Below are positions 1 through 10,919 of a DNA stretch of 64,000 nt, one piece after another; the stretch's first letter is position 1; each line of letters opens with the position of its first letter. Source of the DNA: Lojkania enalia (lineage: Eukaryota > Ascomycota > Dothideomycetes > Pleosporales); contig ML986695.1 in NCBI GenBank assembly GCA_010094045.1, positions 82,643-146,642 on the forward strand, read 5' to 3'. Position numbers and translations under genes: made by a program. The notes below the pieces were generated by a model. It was not told the DNA's origin. It did not search any database and saw only the letters and a list, made by a program, of their open reading frames with translations.

Positions 1-848
1 CCTCCACATTATTGAGCGCGCCAGTATGTAGATGTGTATTCGACCTGGGGCCTCTTAGGCGGTGGACAGGATAGCGAATTAACGGGACACCGAGGCAGCT
101 GCAGCCACAATAAACGTACGAACGCCACGTTTTTGTCTTTGAAATCTCTTCGTGTAACATTCAGCTTGGCCAAGCCACTACAGCTTTACAGCCGTCACAC
201 GATGAAGAAAACAATAACACGAGCGGTGATATCGTGAGGAAGGCCTAGGTTTCAGAACCCAAACATAAGCCAAGTGATGTTTTCCAAAACATGATATCAT
301 CGATTTACTCATCCGCAACCCAGCTACACACCAACGATAGTTTAGTCGAAAAGGCAACATAGTCATTTGGGAATCCAAATGGCCCACATGGTATTCTGTC
401 CATTTTTGAAGAATTTGGTGTACGGTCAGCCGTGTTTTGCTGCCTGCGAAGGACCATTGGACACCATTTCAGCTAGAACGCCACCGCGCCTCAAGCATAT
501 ATATACCATATTAGGCCACGCAAAACGCCAAAGTCGTTCTTGGCGCATACTTCTAGAAGTTCTTTCCAGATAGCGTCAATCTTCCTAGCTTTGTTACTAT
601 CGCGCTACGCAAAGCTGTGCCCTAGGTCACCGCCAGACAAACCTTCAGACAACGACAAGGCGCAAAGTCCCAACACCGCAAGCACTAGACCAGTATCGTG
701 TAGAACTAGCTCCTTAAAAAATTTGAGCATACTGTAAATAGAATGGGTTCTAATTATTCAAGCCTTCATGGAATTGCGCGAGGCGGTAAACATGGGGATA
801 CTACTTGTCAGCTAGATGTCGCCGTTACCAAAAGCATGTTGCAAGCGC
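1..848. other. Intergenic sequence, no supported gene
   Basis: Only short open frames without codon character or recognisable motifs occur here. No tRNA-like structure was seen. The last part is the upstream region of the hemerythrin-like gene. Confidence 0.5.
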
Positions 849-856
849 TATATAAG
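849..856 (+). promoter_or_regulatory. Putative TATA element of hemerythrin-like gene
   Basis: TATATAAG lies about 160 bp upstream of the ATG at 1014 and is followed by a C/T-rich stretch. The spacing is usual for a filamentous-fungal core promoter. Position and motif are seen; promoter function is inferred. Confidence 0.4.
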
Positions 857-1013
857 AGACATGTTTGTTCCCCCAGCCTTGGATTTCCATCCTCCGTCAA
901 CTTACAATTTTTCCTTTCATGCCCCTAGTTTGCCTAGTCTAGATCTAGTTCCTAGATGCCTACCTTATCATATTACCCCACAACACATCAATAAGAGACC
1001 AAGGAAACAAAAA

Positions 1014-1855
1014 ATGTCTCCAACGACGACGACCACTCTCACAGCTTCCGCTATACCCTCAAGATTCAGCTGGGAAAATAGCCCTATGCGACTTATCCCC
1101 ACACCCTTTGCCAAAACCGGTGCAGTAAGCACATCACTATTTTCTTCTCTCTAGGCATTCTAATAGTCTTACAGACCGACCAATATACATTCGTCGCCTC
1201 CGAAATGGCCCTCGTCCACAATTGCATAATCCGCGCCCTAAACAGCATCTACCTCCAAGCCCCCCATATCCAACCCTCAGACCATAAATCCTTCATCGCT
1301 TACTGCCTAGCCGCTCACGACGGCCTACAAGCCCATCATGACGGCGAGGAAGAATTCTTCTTCCCTAAAATCGAGCACATCACAGGTCGGAAAGGTCTCA
1401 TGGACGGCAACGTCCAGCAACACGAAGCCTTCCACTCAGGATTCCACGCCTGGGGCCAATGGCTCCAAGACGCCCGATCCGGTAAGACAGAATTTGATGG
1501 CGAGAAATGCGTAGCGCTGATGGACGCCTTCGTCGCACCCCTCTCCACCCATCTCGCTGACGAAATCCCCACCCTCCTCGCCCTCTCCCAATTTGGGGCC
1601 TCCCTAGACCTCAAATCCCTCTCCAAAGCCGAGGGCGACAAAGTCATGGGCGGCCTGAGCAAGACGGCCCAGCTGCCCATTTTCTTCGTCAACCACGACG
1701 AGACGTTCGAAGGCGGGATCCATAGTTTCCCGCCAATTCCGCCGCCAGTCAAGTGGGTGTTACGGCAGTGCGGGCGCTGGAATGCGGATTGGTGGAAGTT
1801 TGGGAGTGTGGGGTTTGATGGGTTCCCTAGGGAACTGAGGTTTAGAGGGGAGTGA
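1014..1855 (+). CDS. Hemerythrin-like (HHE cation-binding) protein
   Basis: Two exons, 1014-1124 and 1175-1855, joined by a 50-bp phase-0 intron (GTAAGC...ACAG), encode 263 aa. The ATG at 1014 is preceded by AAAA. A four-helix hemerythrin-type pattern is visible: His near residue 52, a His-His-x3-Glu region with H92 and E96 (HHDGEEEFFFPKIE), then an H-x3-H-x3-H run near residues 120, 124 and 128, and a later HLADE segment. In this family these His and acidic residues bind a di-iron centre that handles O2, NO or iron. No signal peptide is seen, so a cytosolic location is likely. Fungal members are widespread and mostly uncharacterised; the exact substrate cannot be read from sequence. Neighbours give no clue to function. 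Confidence 0.85.
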
Positions 1856-3424
1856 GGGCTTAGATGTAGAGTATACGTGCCGTGGTGTGGGTGGAAGTTG
1901 CGTCCAGTGATGCGTGTGTAGAATATAGAGGTTTGTGGTTCTACTGGTTGATGCATTTTGCGGAGAATTTTGGCTGGGTACTGCAGCGATGTTTTGCATT
2001 TGTGGAGTGAGATAGACTACATCGAAATTTACTAAACTTAAGCCTCTACGCGATATTTTTGAAGTGAGCGACGCGTACATTGCTTTCATTTTCGAATCAT
2101 ATGATTGATTTTTGAATAATTGAGACGTTGTGTAATGCATATTTCCTATTTAGGAAAGTTACCGACCGCGAGGACGGACTTTTATGTTATTCACCGGAGG
2201 CACAGGAAGTCACACTCGTGCTTCTCAGTAAAATTGTGATTTTCAAGCAAAAATACATTCGAAAAGATCAGTAAGCCATACTCGTATATCTAGGCTTGAA
2301 TTGCTCTACAGTTTTAGAAATTCAGCGGAGCTGGGTTCTCGGGTAATACATGTATTTGCCTACTTTTAATAGTATAGAATGAATCAATTAATCAGGCAGA
2401 TCCGGTTCTCGGAAACGCCGAAGGATCTATTCAGCATTCTAGTGGTGAGATTTGGGGGACGCGTAAGACTTTCTGTTGCCTTTTGGGGGCAAAAAGAAGT
2501 TCGATCAGGCTATCTAATGTACTGGATACAAATATCAGTGCATCCCATTTGTAGCAGGTAGAACTGGCTTGCACATAGTAACCGACAATAGAGTATACAT
2601 TGCCTGATGCTGTTAATTATCAACAAAACTCTCGGTATTTCATATCATTTAACAAGTGACCCGTTAGTATCGCTATTTCACTTCACGTAGATTCTAGAAT
2701 GACTGATACGTGCCCATGTGTGTCCGCCGGACGACGTTGGGAGTAAAGCCGATCCTCTAGTTCTGCCGTGAACGTTCGTTTATCGGCTCGGAATCTGAAA
2801 GGGTTGAGATGCCTATAAAGTGTACTCTTGAGGGCCAGAAACCTTCCTATTGTGTTATCCAGTCGTCGAATATTCAAATGGACTCGTGAACCTACGTCGC
2901 CATGTGTTGCGTAATTGACGTAAAGGCCTGCATCTGCATGCGCATACATAGACTATTCTTGGTACGGTAGGGCGACGATCCGGTGGCTGGGGGCCTTGGA
3001 TCATTGGGCCCCTGAGAGTCTAGTGTTGCTGCGGACGAGGCAGTGGCTTGTGCACCATTCGCAATCTTGAAGGCTTGGAAACGCTGGGGTGAGGCGCGAC
3101 GATCCAAAGAACACTCATTTGAGAATACGAGAAATTAAAGATGGCTACGGTCGATGAAAAGAATGTTCAGCTATCATTATTTCAATATTCTGATTATTCT
3201 GAAGCCTTAGAATAAAGTGTCGGTGACAACGACGGGCGACACACTGAAGGCGGGTTTGACAAATAAAGCTCGCATTCGGTCGTAACAAGTGTGATCCGCA
3301 ATCAGATTTCGAACGGCGCACTGACCAGAGCAACGTCTGCGCCGACGGACAAATGGCTTGTCTGCTTACTTTTAGCCCGGAATGGGAAAGTTAGTGGCCA
3401 GGGGTGGCAATCGGTTGTGTTTGA
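1856..3424. other. Intergenic sequence, no supported gene
   Basis: About 1.6 kb between the hemerythrin-like gene and the first secreted-protein gene. A minus-strand open frame at 2683-2949 (88 codons) has no recognisable motif, and I do not call it a gene. No repeat or RNA gene was recognised. Confidence 0.45.
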
Positions 3425-3431
3425 ATATAAA
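3425..3431 (+). promoter_or_regulatory. Putative TATA element of secreted protein gene 1
   Basis: ATATAAA lies about 135 bp upstream of the ATG at 3566 and is followed by a C-rich leader. All three secreted-protein genes of this cluster have an AT-rich TATA-like element 130-160 bp upstream of their start. Function is inferred from position. Confidence 0.4.
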
Positions 3432-3565
3432 GCTAAGTCGATGTCTCCTGTTCGAAATCATTAAATCGACTTCCCCACACTTGCACCAGCTTCAGAGACT
3501 GCAACGTCCTTTACCTTCTTAACCGCACCGTTCGACACCAGTCAAGCAAAGACACTTTTCCTGAC

Positions 3566-4172
3566 ATGATGTATATCAACGCCGCTCTCATTACTTTCTT
3601 CACCGCTTTCGCTTCTGCCTCTATCATCACACCTGCGCCGGAGCCTACCCCTGTTGTACGTACTACCACGGAATGGCTACCCCCTCGTCGTCTCATACTA
3701 ACGTACGTAATAGATCAAACGACAAGACTTCGAATCCTTCTTCAATGATGATATCAAGTCCGGATTGTCTGAATTGGGAGACCTAACAACTCTCGTTGAT
3801 GTCAACTCTCTTGCCTCTGCGGCCGCCAGTGTCGCATCCGATTTTGCAGATGGCATTCCAACGAATGGAGCAGAGCTGTCGTCTTTCCTCTCCGACATTG
3901 GCGTTCCTACCAACGGCGCGCAACTATCCTCATTATTTTCTAACATCGGTGAGGTACTGCCCACCGATGCTGCAGGTGTATCCTCTTTCTTCTCAGAGCT
4001 CGGCGTAAACCCGACTGGAGCTGAGGCATCATCGCTTCTTGGTGATATCAACAATGCCTTACCAACGGACATGCAAATCACTCCAGGAAACACTGCATCG
4101 AAACCATCGGGGGCGTTGGCTGCCGCTGTCATTGCGGTTGCGGGTGTTTTTGTTGGAGCTGCGCTTCTGTAA
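3566..4172 (+). CDS. Small secreted, repeat-containing, GPI-anchor-like protein (cluster member 1)
   Basis: Exons 3566-3655 and 3714-4172 flank a 58-bp phase-0 intron (GTACGT...ATAG) and encode 182 aa. Exon 1 is an N-terminal signal peptide plus a Pro-rich tail (residues 1-30). Exon 2 opens with IKRQDFESFF, where Lys-Arg is a possible Kex2 site. The middle holds about four imperfect repeats of 20-23 residues of the type PTNGAxLSSFxSDIG, rich in Ser, Ala and Gly. The C terminus (SGALAAAVIAVAGVFVGAALL-like, ending at the stop) is a hydrophobic tail after a small-residue stretch, as in GPI-anchor signals. A second ATG at 3569 could be the start. No known domain was recognised. A surface or wall role is inferred. 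Exon layout and position match the genes at 6019 and 8496. Confidence 0.8.
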
Positions 4173-5857
4173 AAGAATAAATAGATGCGTATGAGTATCT
4201 TCGGAGGAAGCAGAAGGGTATGCGGGACAGACTGTGGCCTTGCTTAAAGATATCCCAACCGGTTTCAGCGCGGAGTTTTTGGTTGACTATTTAGTTCTTT
4301 TCAAAACATATTGCGATATTATATCATCATTGCTTGAACATGAAATAAAATATTTTCGACAACTTCCTACGCGCTGCAATATTCTGAATTGCCGGTGACC
4401 CGCATACCTCGTGAGGAAAACAAAATTCTACTCGTATTCTGCCGCTTTGCGGCTGTGGTCCGTGGCTGATACAACCGTTTCAAGTTTCAGGGGCTCTGGG
4501 AGTTTTCTCGGCGGGAGGCCTGATTGGTAAATGCAAGCCATTTGACGTGCACAGTCCAGCGTGTCGCGATTTTTTCGCTTTCGAAGCATTTGATGAGCAC
4601 GAAGAAGTGAAAGAAGCGGATCCCTCAACTAATATCATAATCTCGCGCAGGTAGGCCATACACTGACTAGAGTAGGTTATGAAGGTATCAGTCGACATGA
4701 TACTGAAACCACGGAGTTTCACAAGACATAGCTTGCGAGCGCAGAGCCACACTGGGCACACTCAAACATTTGTGTGTGGCGACATGCCTACCAACAAATG
4801 CCCGGCACAAGCAGAGGCACTTCAATTCAGCTCACATCGCGTGACAGGTTGTAAAGACGGTGCCGCATCGGAGCTGACGAAAAGCTATATGCATAAGCTT
4901 AGCTTCCGCGCAGTAAGACGGAGATGCAAAGCACGGATTATTTTCTTCACAAGAGCTATGTGGTAAGTACCAATGAAACATGCGGTCGGGAGAAGCTCAT
5001 CGAGAAGCGCAGTCAGTGTGGTAGACCTGTCACAGGTAATGTAATGACGGCTTCGCACATACGAAAAGAATAGGGGGGTGTTTTGCTCTCGTCCACAGCC
5101 CCAGAGGACATTTTCCATCCTGTCGAGCGCCAATAGTTGTATTGAAGAACGCTCGACAAATGGTCTTCTTCACTCAAAACGAAGCAAAATTCATTGTGAC
5201 ATACATGTACTCTAAGGGGCCTTTACTACAAGCTTGCATATCCTACAACTTGTCTGCACTAACGCTCACCATAATGGTTTGCCATTAGCAAAGAATCGAG
5301 GCATTGGAGGATATTTCCCTCCACCTTTGTTACGATGGATTGCAGAGATTTCTTCTGGAATTCCCATCGAAGGAAAAGGTCAATATCAATTTTACTCCGC
5401 GCTTCGCCAAACCCAGAGGCGATGATGAGGCACCCAGCGCGAGTGCTGTAATGGCTAGTCCTTACATGAGCATTCGATCACTCCTGCATTTTGGGTCTGC
5501 TCTATGAAGCCATGTTCTCAACTGACTTGAATTTCTTCGCAGCAAACTCGGTTCAAGTTGAAACAGTGTTACAAAAAAATTACTCCGTGCTTTAGTGTCG
5601 GGATTGCGTATGGTCTAGGGACCCAGTTTTGCGTCCCGACCGCGTCCAAATTGGGTAATGAATTCGCAGCTACTCTCTTTTGCCTGTCTAACCTTCAAAA
5701 ACCGGCAATGCTAGGATGAGTTTGAAGGTTCACGGGTAATAGTTTCAAAATTGGACTCGAGATTGAAACCTCCGAAGAAATACATCTACTTGCGAAATGA
5801 AAGCCTGAATAGGCAATGAGTTCAACACAATTGATGCTAGGAGTTGGGAGAAACTTG
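4173..5857. other. Intergenic sequence, no supported gene
   Basis: About 1.7 kb between the first and second secreted-protein genes. Only short frames occur, none with a motif, an exon-like boundary or a signal peptide. No repeat was noticed. Confidence 0.45.
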
Positions 5858-5865
5858 TATATATT
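5858..5865 (+). promoter_or_regulatory. Putative TATA element of secreted protein gene 2
   Basis: TATATATT lies about 160 bp upstream of the ATG at 6019, and a C/T-rich leader lies between them. Inferred from motif and spacing only. Confidence 0.35.
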
Positions 5866-6018
5866 GTCAATCTAATGATCGTGAGTTCCTCAGATCCGCT
5901 CAGAACATCTCACTCATTAGTTTGAAATAACTTCTCACCCTCATAATCTGTCTTAATCTTCCTTTCTCATACCATCTTGTCGCCTTATTCTAAGAAATCG
6001 ACAACCTACATCGGCATC

Positions 6019-6810
6019 ATGTATCCACAACCATCTCTTCTCGTCTTCGTTCCAGCATTTTTCCGAGCCGCTGCTGGAATTGTTATAGTAGTAACTGATC
6101 CACCCACCATAACACCTCCTTCGACCGTGCCAGCTTCCGAGGTATCCCACTCCGCTCTCTAAGGATTAGAAGCATTCAATAACACTTCGTAGGTATTGTC
6201 ATGGAGCTCTTCGTTCAGGAATGAGGTGAACCTTCGTTATGCGTCCTACCTTACGCAATCATCGAACGCAGCATCAATTGTCTCGGTAGTCGAAAGTTTA
6301 ACGTCCATCTCATCCGTTGCTGAATTTTATGCCACTGCTTCGTTTCCGCCGGAGGCTACCAATTTAGAAGAATTTGAGGTTCTTACCACTGAGCCGCCGT
6401 ACTACACAGCTCAGCCATCCGAGGCTTTGGAGTTCGATCGCCAGCAGGGTCAGATTTACAGGAGCATCCAGGAAGATGTCTTAATCGACAACGGAATCGC
6501 TTTCTCAGATCCCACCTCCGATGGGAACTCCAGCGCTGAAGGACCCGCATCGACCAGCTCAGCAAGCCAGACTCCAAGTTCTGGTGCTACAAGCCCAGTT
6601 TCGACGGGGTCGGCCAGTGCTAATCCTGGCTCCAGTGCTGTGAGCTCGACCTCAACGGAAGCCGCGAATCAGGCTCCAAATTCCGCTTCTGCTTCTCCTA
6701 CATCAACAGAAGACCCAGATTCTAGTGCTGAAAGCCTGACTCTAACGGGCGTAACTCCCATGATGGGCGTAATGTTGGCAGGACTGGTTGCTGGTATGGC
6801 AATGCTCTAA
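6019..6810 (+). CDS. Secreted Ser/Thr-rich GPI-anchor-like protein (cluster member 2)
   Basis: Exons 6019-6141 and 6193-6810 with a 51-bp phase-0 intron (GTATCC...GTAG) encode 246 aa. Exon 1 is exactly 41 codons: a hydrophobic signal peptide, then VIVVTDPPTITPPS and an acidic end. Residues about 42-155 form a helical-looking domain with the stretch EFYATASFPPEATNLEEF. Residues about 155-225 are a low-complexity Ser/Thr/Ala/Pro tract typical of O-glycosylated wall-protein stalks. The C terminus is hydrophobic (GVMLAGLVAGMAML), as in a GPI signal. The gene at 8496 has the same 41-codon first exon, the same intron phase and similar segments on both sides of the intron, so the two are paralogues. 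The domain matches no family I recognise. Surface localisation is inferred. Confidence 0.8.
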
Positions 6811-8365
6811 ACGCTTGCAAGGCGATTGATGAGAGCATTTGCTTCAGGCATAATGCAGCAGGTTCTGCATTTATTCCGCCGCATAAGCCATGCTGATCCG
6901 GGGTGTGCGTGGTAGAAGGAAGCGGCACCGTTGCGGGGGCCGAAATGAAGAGGAGATAGGCACATAAGTTGGCATAGACATCTTGTATTTTATTTTGTTT
7001 TATTTTTTCTACTGTTTTAGGTCCGACGATTTTGCATCCCAAAAATAGCTAGTGTTAAGACTCTATTACATAGAATATCTTCCGTTAAACCATCAAGCAA
7101 TAGGCGACATATTCCCAATCCTCCTTCTAGATCATGAAAGTCCTTTCCGAACCTTTTATTATCACCTGGAGTCTTTTCCTTTATAAAGAAATATTTCCAT
7201 GGTTTATAGGCATCTACAAGTTCATAAATATTCCTTGTATCAAGAAAGCAGGGTTGTGAGTGTTTCGAGGATGGACATAATGGACCGCGTTGATTTACTT
7301 TGCCGTATGAGCTATAACCAGCCTCAAGCATAGGCTGATGGCTCTCTAACGAGTAGAATATGGCGATTAACTTATTGAAGCGGGAGCGGCAAAAGTAGCT
7401 AAGGACACGAAAAGTGGCACATGGCCCGCTCCGAGCTTCATCAAAGAGAAAGCACGCAGAATTGAGCGGTTGAGAACCCCCTCTATCCAATACGTCCATT
7501 TTATTTGAAAGTACATTTGCATATTAAACCCTCAGTTCCGTGCAAGGTACTAGCAAGAGGCTGTACAAGCATATTTACATTTGAGAGACTATTTCTCCAA
7601 ACATTTACTGCTTTTCTGGGCGTAAATTTTGCTGCCACAAACTAGCCCATGATCACAAGCGTATCGATACCTAGGGCTAGTATCAATCCTTCCAGCTACT
7701 TGGAAACTTTCCTTATTATCTTGCGCCTGCCATTACCATAGCCCAATCTTTGAAACTATTTATAACCATGCTGGAGTGATGTGAAACATTGCAGCAGAAG
7801 TGAGTGGCTATAATGACGACCCACCGCATAACTTCGCCACTATTCAATGCAGTGTATACCGGGGTAACCCCACTCTACAACAGAGATTTTGGGCCTCTTG
7901 AGACTGAGTGATTAGTGTGGCAATGGCGATCAGAGTTGCTGAATTAATGCTGCTCTAGGTTTTTAATAAGATATATTTGTTGCTATATCGAACTATCTAT
8001 ACTTCAGGCTTAGCAAATCCCCTAAATAGGATTATGTACTTGGCCTGCCATGCCGTGCTGGTGATTTAAGCAAAGATCCATAATTAGAGCCAATTTGTTT
8101 AAAAAACGGTCTAACACGGTAGAAATCGCAAGGCTTTGCAGGGCTTGTTCAACCACAGCCTGCATCCAAAACACCTGTACCTAGGTCAGCATTCACGTAT
8201 CGGATTTAATAGGCTGTGGTTGTTCCAGTGATAATCACGAAGGATCGCCTCAAGCGCAACGCCGCATGAGCCTCTGCCAAGCACAACTTGATGTTTGAGT
8301 AGAGTAGAAGGAGGAGGCGAGGTGCTGGAGTCCGATGAGGTGATATCAGTGGAGTCGAAAGACAA
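6811..8365. other. Intergenic sequence with one weak minus-strand open frame
   Basis: The only long frame is 7017-7499 on the minus strand (160 codons). It has no signal peptide, domain or splice context that I recognise and may be chance or a remnant. The rest is AT-leaning, non-repetitive DNA. A GATATC palindrome at 8342-8347 sits just upstream of the TATA-like element of the next gene. Confidence 0.4.
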
Positions 8366-8374
8366 AATATATAT
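8366..8374 (+). promoter_or_regulatory. Putative TATA element of secreted protein gene 3
   Basis: AATATATAT lies about 130 bp upstream of the ATG at 8496, with a single GATATC palindrome 20 bp further upstream (8342-8347). Inferred from position. Confidence 0.35.
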
Positions 8375-8495
8375 CGCCTCAGAAATCTTAAGACGCTCAC
8401 CCAGCAGTGCACCATTCTTTCTCCTCAAGCCCGAGAACCAAGCCAAAAAGAAAAGGCCTTTCCTACACAGTTTCTGATCAAAGAAAAAAAGAAAT

Positions 8496-9056
8496 ATGTA
8501 CCTCCGAAGCATTCTTCTTGCTTCCTTGGCTTTCTTCCAGCTCGCGGTCGCTAATTTCGTGATCATCACCACAGACCTTCCCCAATCAACCCCACCCCCT
8601 GACCTTAACGATGCAGAGGTACGCACACTTCCTGGCTTTTTATTTACCTAGATTTCTAAAACGGTGCCTAATTCATGAATACAGCAAAGCTTATGGATTT
8701 CCTCTGCGGAAAACAAGTTCTTATCTCTCTACTTTACCTATATCCAAAACTTAGGGATATCTGGTCTCGCCTCATTGGGAGAGGGTAAGAGTGACCTAGA
8801 TGAGTTCCTTGCGACAGCAACACAATTCAGCATTCCGGCTGTGGTTACGGATTTAGCAGAGATCACAACTTTTACAACGGTTCCAGATTGGTACGAGGCT
8901 TTGCCCACAAATGCGAAGAAGTATCAAGAGGAGCTAGCAACTGCGGTTGTGAGCATGCAGGCAGAGGTATTCTCTGGAGCCGTTGGACTGGGAAGAGGTG
9001 TTACTATCGCCAGCGTGGTATTGGCCGCGGCCTTCGCCGGTTTGGCACTCCTCTAG
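8496..9056 (+). CDS. Small secreted GPI-anchor-like protein (cluster member 3, paralogue of member 2)
   Basis: Exons 8496-8618 and 8685-9056 with a 66-bp phase-0 intron (GTACGC...ACAG) encode 164 aa. Exon 1 has 41 codons: a signal peptide ending near LAVAN, then VIITTDLPQSTPPPD, which matches VIVVTDPPTITPPS of the 6019 protein position by position. Exon 2 carries EFLATATQFSIPAVVTDL, then PDWYEALPTNAKKYQEEL, similar to the corresponding region of the 6019 protein. It lacks that protein's Ser/Thr-rich stalk and goes straight to a hydrophobic C terminus (VVLAAAFAGLALL), again GPI-signal-like. No catalytic motif is visible. It is probably a short-stalk member of a lineage-specific surface-protein family; function unknown. 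Confidence 0.82.
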
Positions 9057-9350
9057 TAGTAAAGAATATCCTCCACAATCCTGTGTTAACTACTAGACCA
9101 TGATGCCTTCGACGGTTTTTGAAACAGGAAACCACTATAATTTAAGCATTGTTTAGATACTCTACGCTGCATTTATTTTCGAATATTCTTCTGTGAAAGA
9201 TTTGCATTGTCAATAACAAGGTCAAACGAGATCTGGCGTTGGGCTAAGTCTAGCGAAATGTTCATCACAAAATCTTTTCAGAATTCAAGGACAGCCATAT
9301 GACAACGCGTTCCTGTATACCTATCTTCCTAGCTTATACTGAATTTTGTT

Positions 9351-9531
9351 ATGGGGATTTTGGCTAGTCTGCCGAGCTGTATTAGATATCGACGTACGAT
9401 ACCACGGTCGATATCACGCTGGATATCAGCTGATATACCCCTTTTTCATGTACATAAATATGGCCCGCTGGCCATCTTCAATCAACCAGTTCAGCTCCTC
9501 ATCTCCCTCCCTGAGACAAGATTCGCCTCTC
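9351..9531 (+). repeat. Dispersed ~180-bp repeat, copy 1
   Basis: This stretch matches 23730-23912 in the same orientation along its whole length, with only scattered substitutions. It contains a GATATC array, a CATAAATA element and a C/T-rich tract ending near CGCCTCTCACCACA. No open frame of note follows. It could be a duplicated promoter and leader, or a small non-autonomous element. No terminal inverted repeats were recognised. Confidence 0.85.
9385..9437 (+). promoter_or_regulatory. Phased GATATC-type palindrome array (copy 1)
   Basis: Hexamers start at 9385 (GATATC), 9398 (GATACC), 9410 (GATATC), 9422 (GATATC) and 9432 (GATATA), at steps of 13, 12, 12 and 10 bp, just upstream of CATAAATATGG at about 9452. 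The first four steps are identical in copy 2, where all four hexamers are perfect. Such helically spaced palindromes suggest a cooperative protein-binding site. That is inference. Confidence 0.5.
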
Positions 9532-10171
9532 ACCACAAATTTTGAGTAGCTTGTGAGGCAATACAACGAGAGTAGCACAGCGACAAAACACATCTTAGTC
9601 CATACGCCGTAGACCACAAGGATATTTTATATCAGTAACATACCCCGAGCACTAGTTCCCAGAATCGGATGTCGTAATACGCAACAGTATCTAAAAAGTT
9701 TCCAAAAGATTGCATTGAGTCCGATGCCGCGTCAACAACCCCGTCCGCCAGTACCTACATACTTCTTACGAATATATAATGGTAGCCAAAAAGCACAGTG
9801 AAACACCGGGCAGAAATATATCGTCCACAACTATAGCCTTTCCTTTCAAATGCCCCCAACATCCGGACCTAGCACAGAAGAACCATCGCTTCGATACCCG
9901 CCAAGGACCAATATGCGCTGACACTTATTTCCAGCCTTTCATGCGCCTCCGCCTCGTTTTGCGTACCGTGGCCCCACTTGTCGTACCTATATAAATCGAG
10001 TAGACGCCCCTACCAAACGCCAAGCACAACTCCTACTACGACATAAATTCCGACAGTCCCCACCATCCTAAACAAATGTTCAAGAGCCAGCAAGACGTAA
10101 CCAAAGATACGCATCAAGGAGCCATTGAATCCCGGCCGACCTGCTAGGGAGGGCTGGACACAATGCTATTC
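9532..10171. other. Intergenic sequence, no supported gene
   Basis: No domain-bearing frame or RNA gene was seen between repeat copy 1 and the G-rich tract. A 71-codon plus-strand frame at 9779-9994 has no recognisable features. Confidence 0.4.
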
Positions 10172-10311
10172 GTGGGGGGTTCTGTCATATAGTGTGTGGT
10201 TTTTGTTGGGGTTGTGTTGGGAAGTGGGAAGTGGAGAGTGAGGTGGTAGGGAATGGGTGGTTAAGAGGTGGGGTAGGGGATTGGGAATGGGGATGGGGGT
10301 GTGCATGCGGG
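10172..10311 (+). other. G-rich, G-quadruplex-prone tract
   Basis: Plus-strand composition is almost purely G and T/A, with more than ten runs of three or more G separated by short spacers and very few C. The strand asymmetry is extreme compared with both flanks. Folding potential is inferred from the run pattern. The tract lies 0.6-0.75 kb beyond the 3' end of the AA11-like LPMO gene. Confidence 0.6.
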
Positions 10312-10919
10312 TGTGAAGATTGAGGAACATACGAGTTTACGGGAATAAAGGTAACTCATTCATTTACTCATTGGAAACCCATAGATACATGCGCTGATAG
10401 GAGCAGGGTATGTATTCCATATGACTCTACCAGCTCATCGATACATCCATAGAAGCACGTTCAAACCGCAAAATGCGAAACGCAAGATGGGTGCGTTGTA
10501 TAGTAATATAATCCAATTCATTCGTGGTAAACGACTCATTCCTATCTTGCAAAGACGTCGTACGAGACAATTCCCCGCAAACCATCCACACTCCTGCTGA
10601 TAATAACCCAAAAAAAAAAAAAAAACCACAGGAGCCCGCAGCCGGAGTCTCCCTCGGTATAACCTTACCGCTCAAACAGCTCTAGAAGCGACAGATGCCC
10701 TACGGCGTTCGCATTTACGAAGTCGCGCTGTACAGTCCTGCCGAAGAAATGAATGGATAAGATGGAGAAAAAAAGAGAATAAGCGGTTATGAAATAAGTG
10801 TGTACAGGAAAGCAAATCAGCCATAGATTCAATTCAGTTCAAAAAAAAAAAATAGGAAGCCTAGAACCAACCGCGCACATGGCGGCTGACTATAACATGC
10901 TAAACGGTTGATAATTCGT

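Noticed and set aside
1336..1956. Minus-strand frame of 206 codons
   Set aside because: It is antisense to the hemerythrin-like exon, whose motifs and splice sites support the plus strand.
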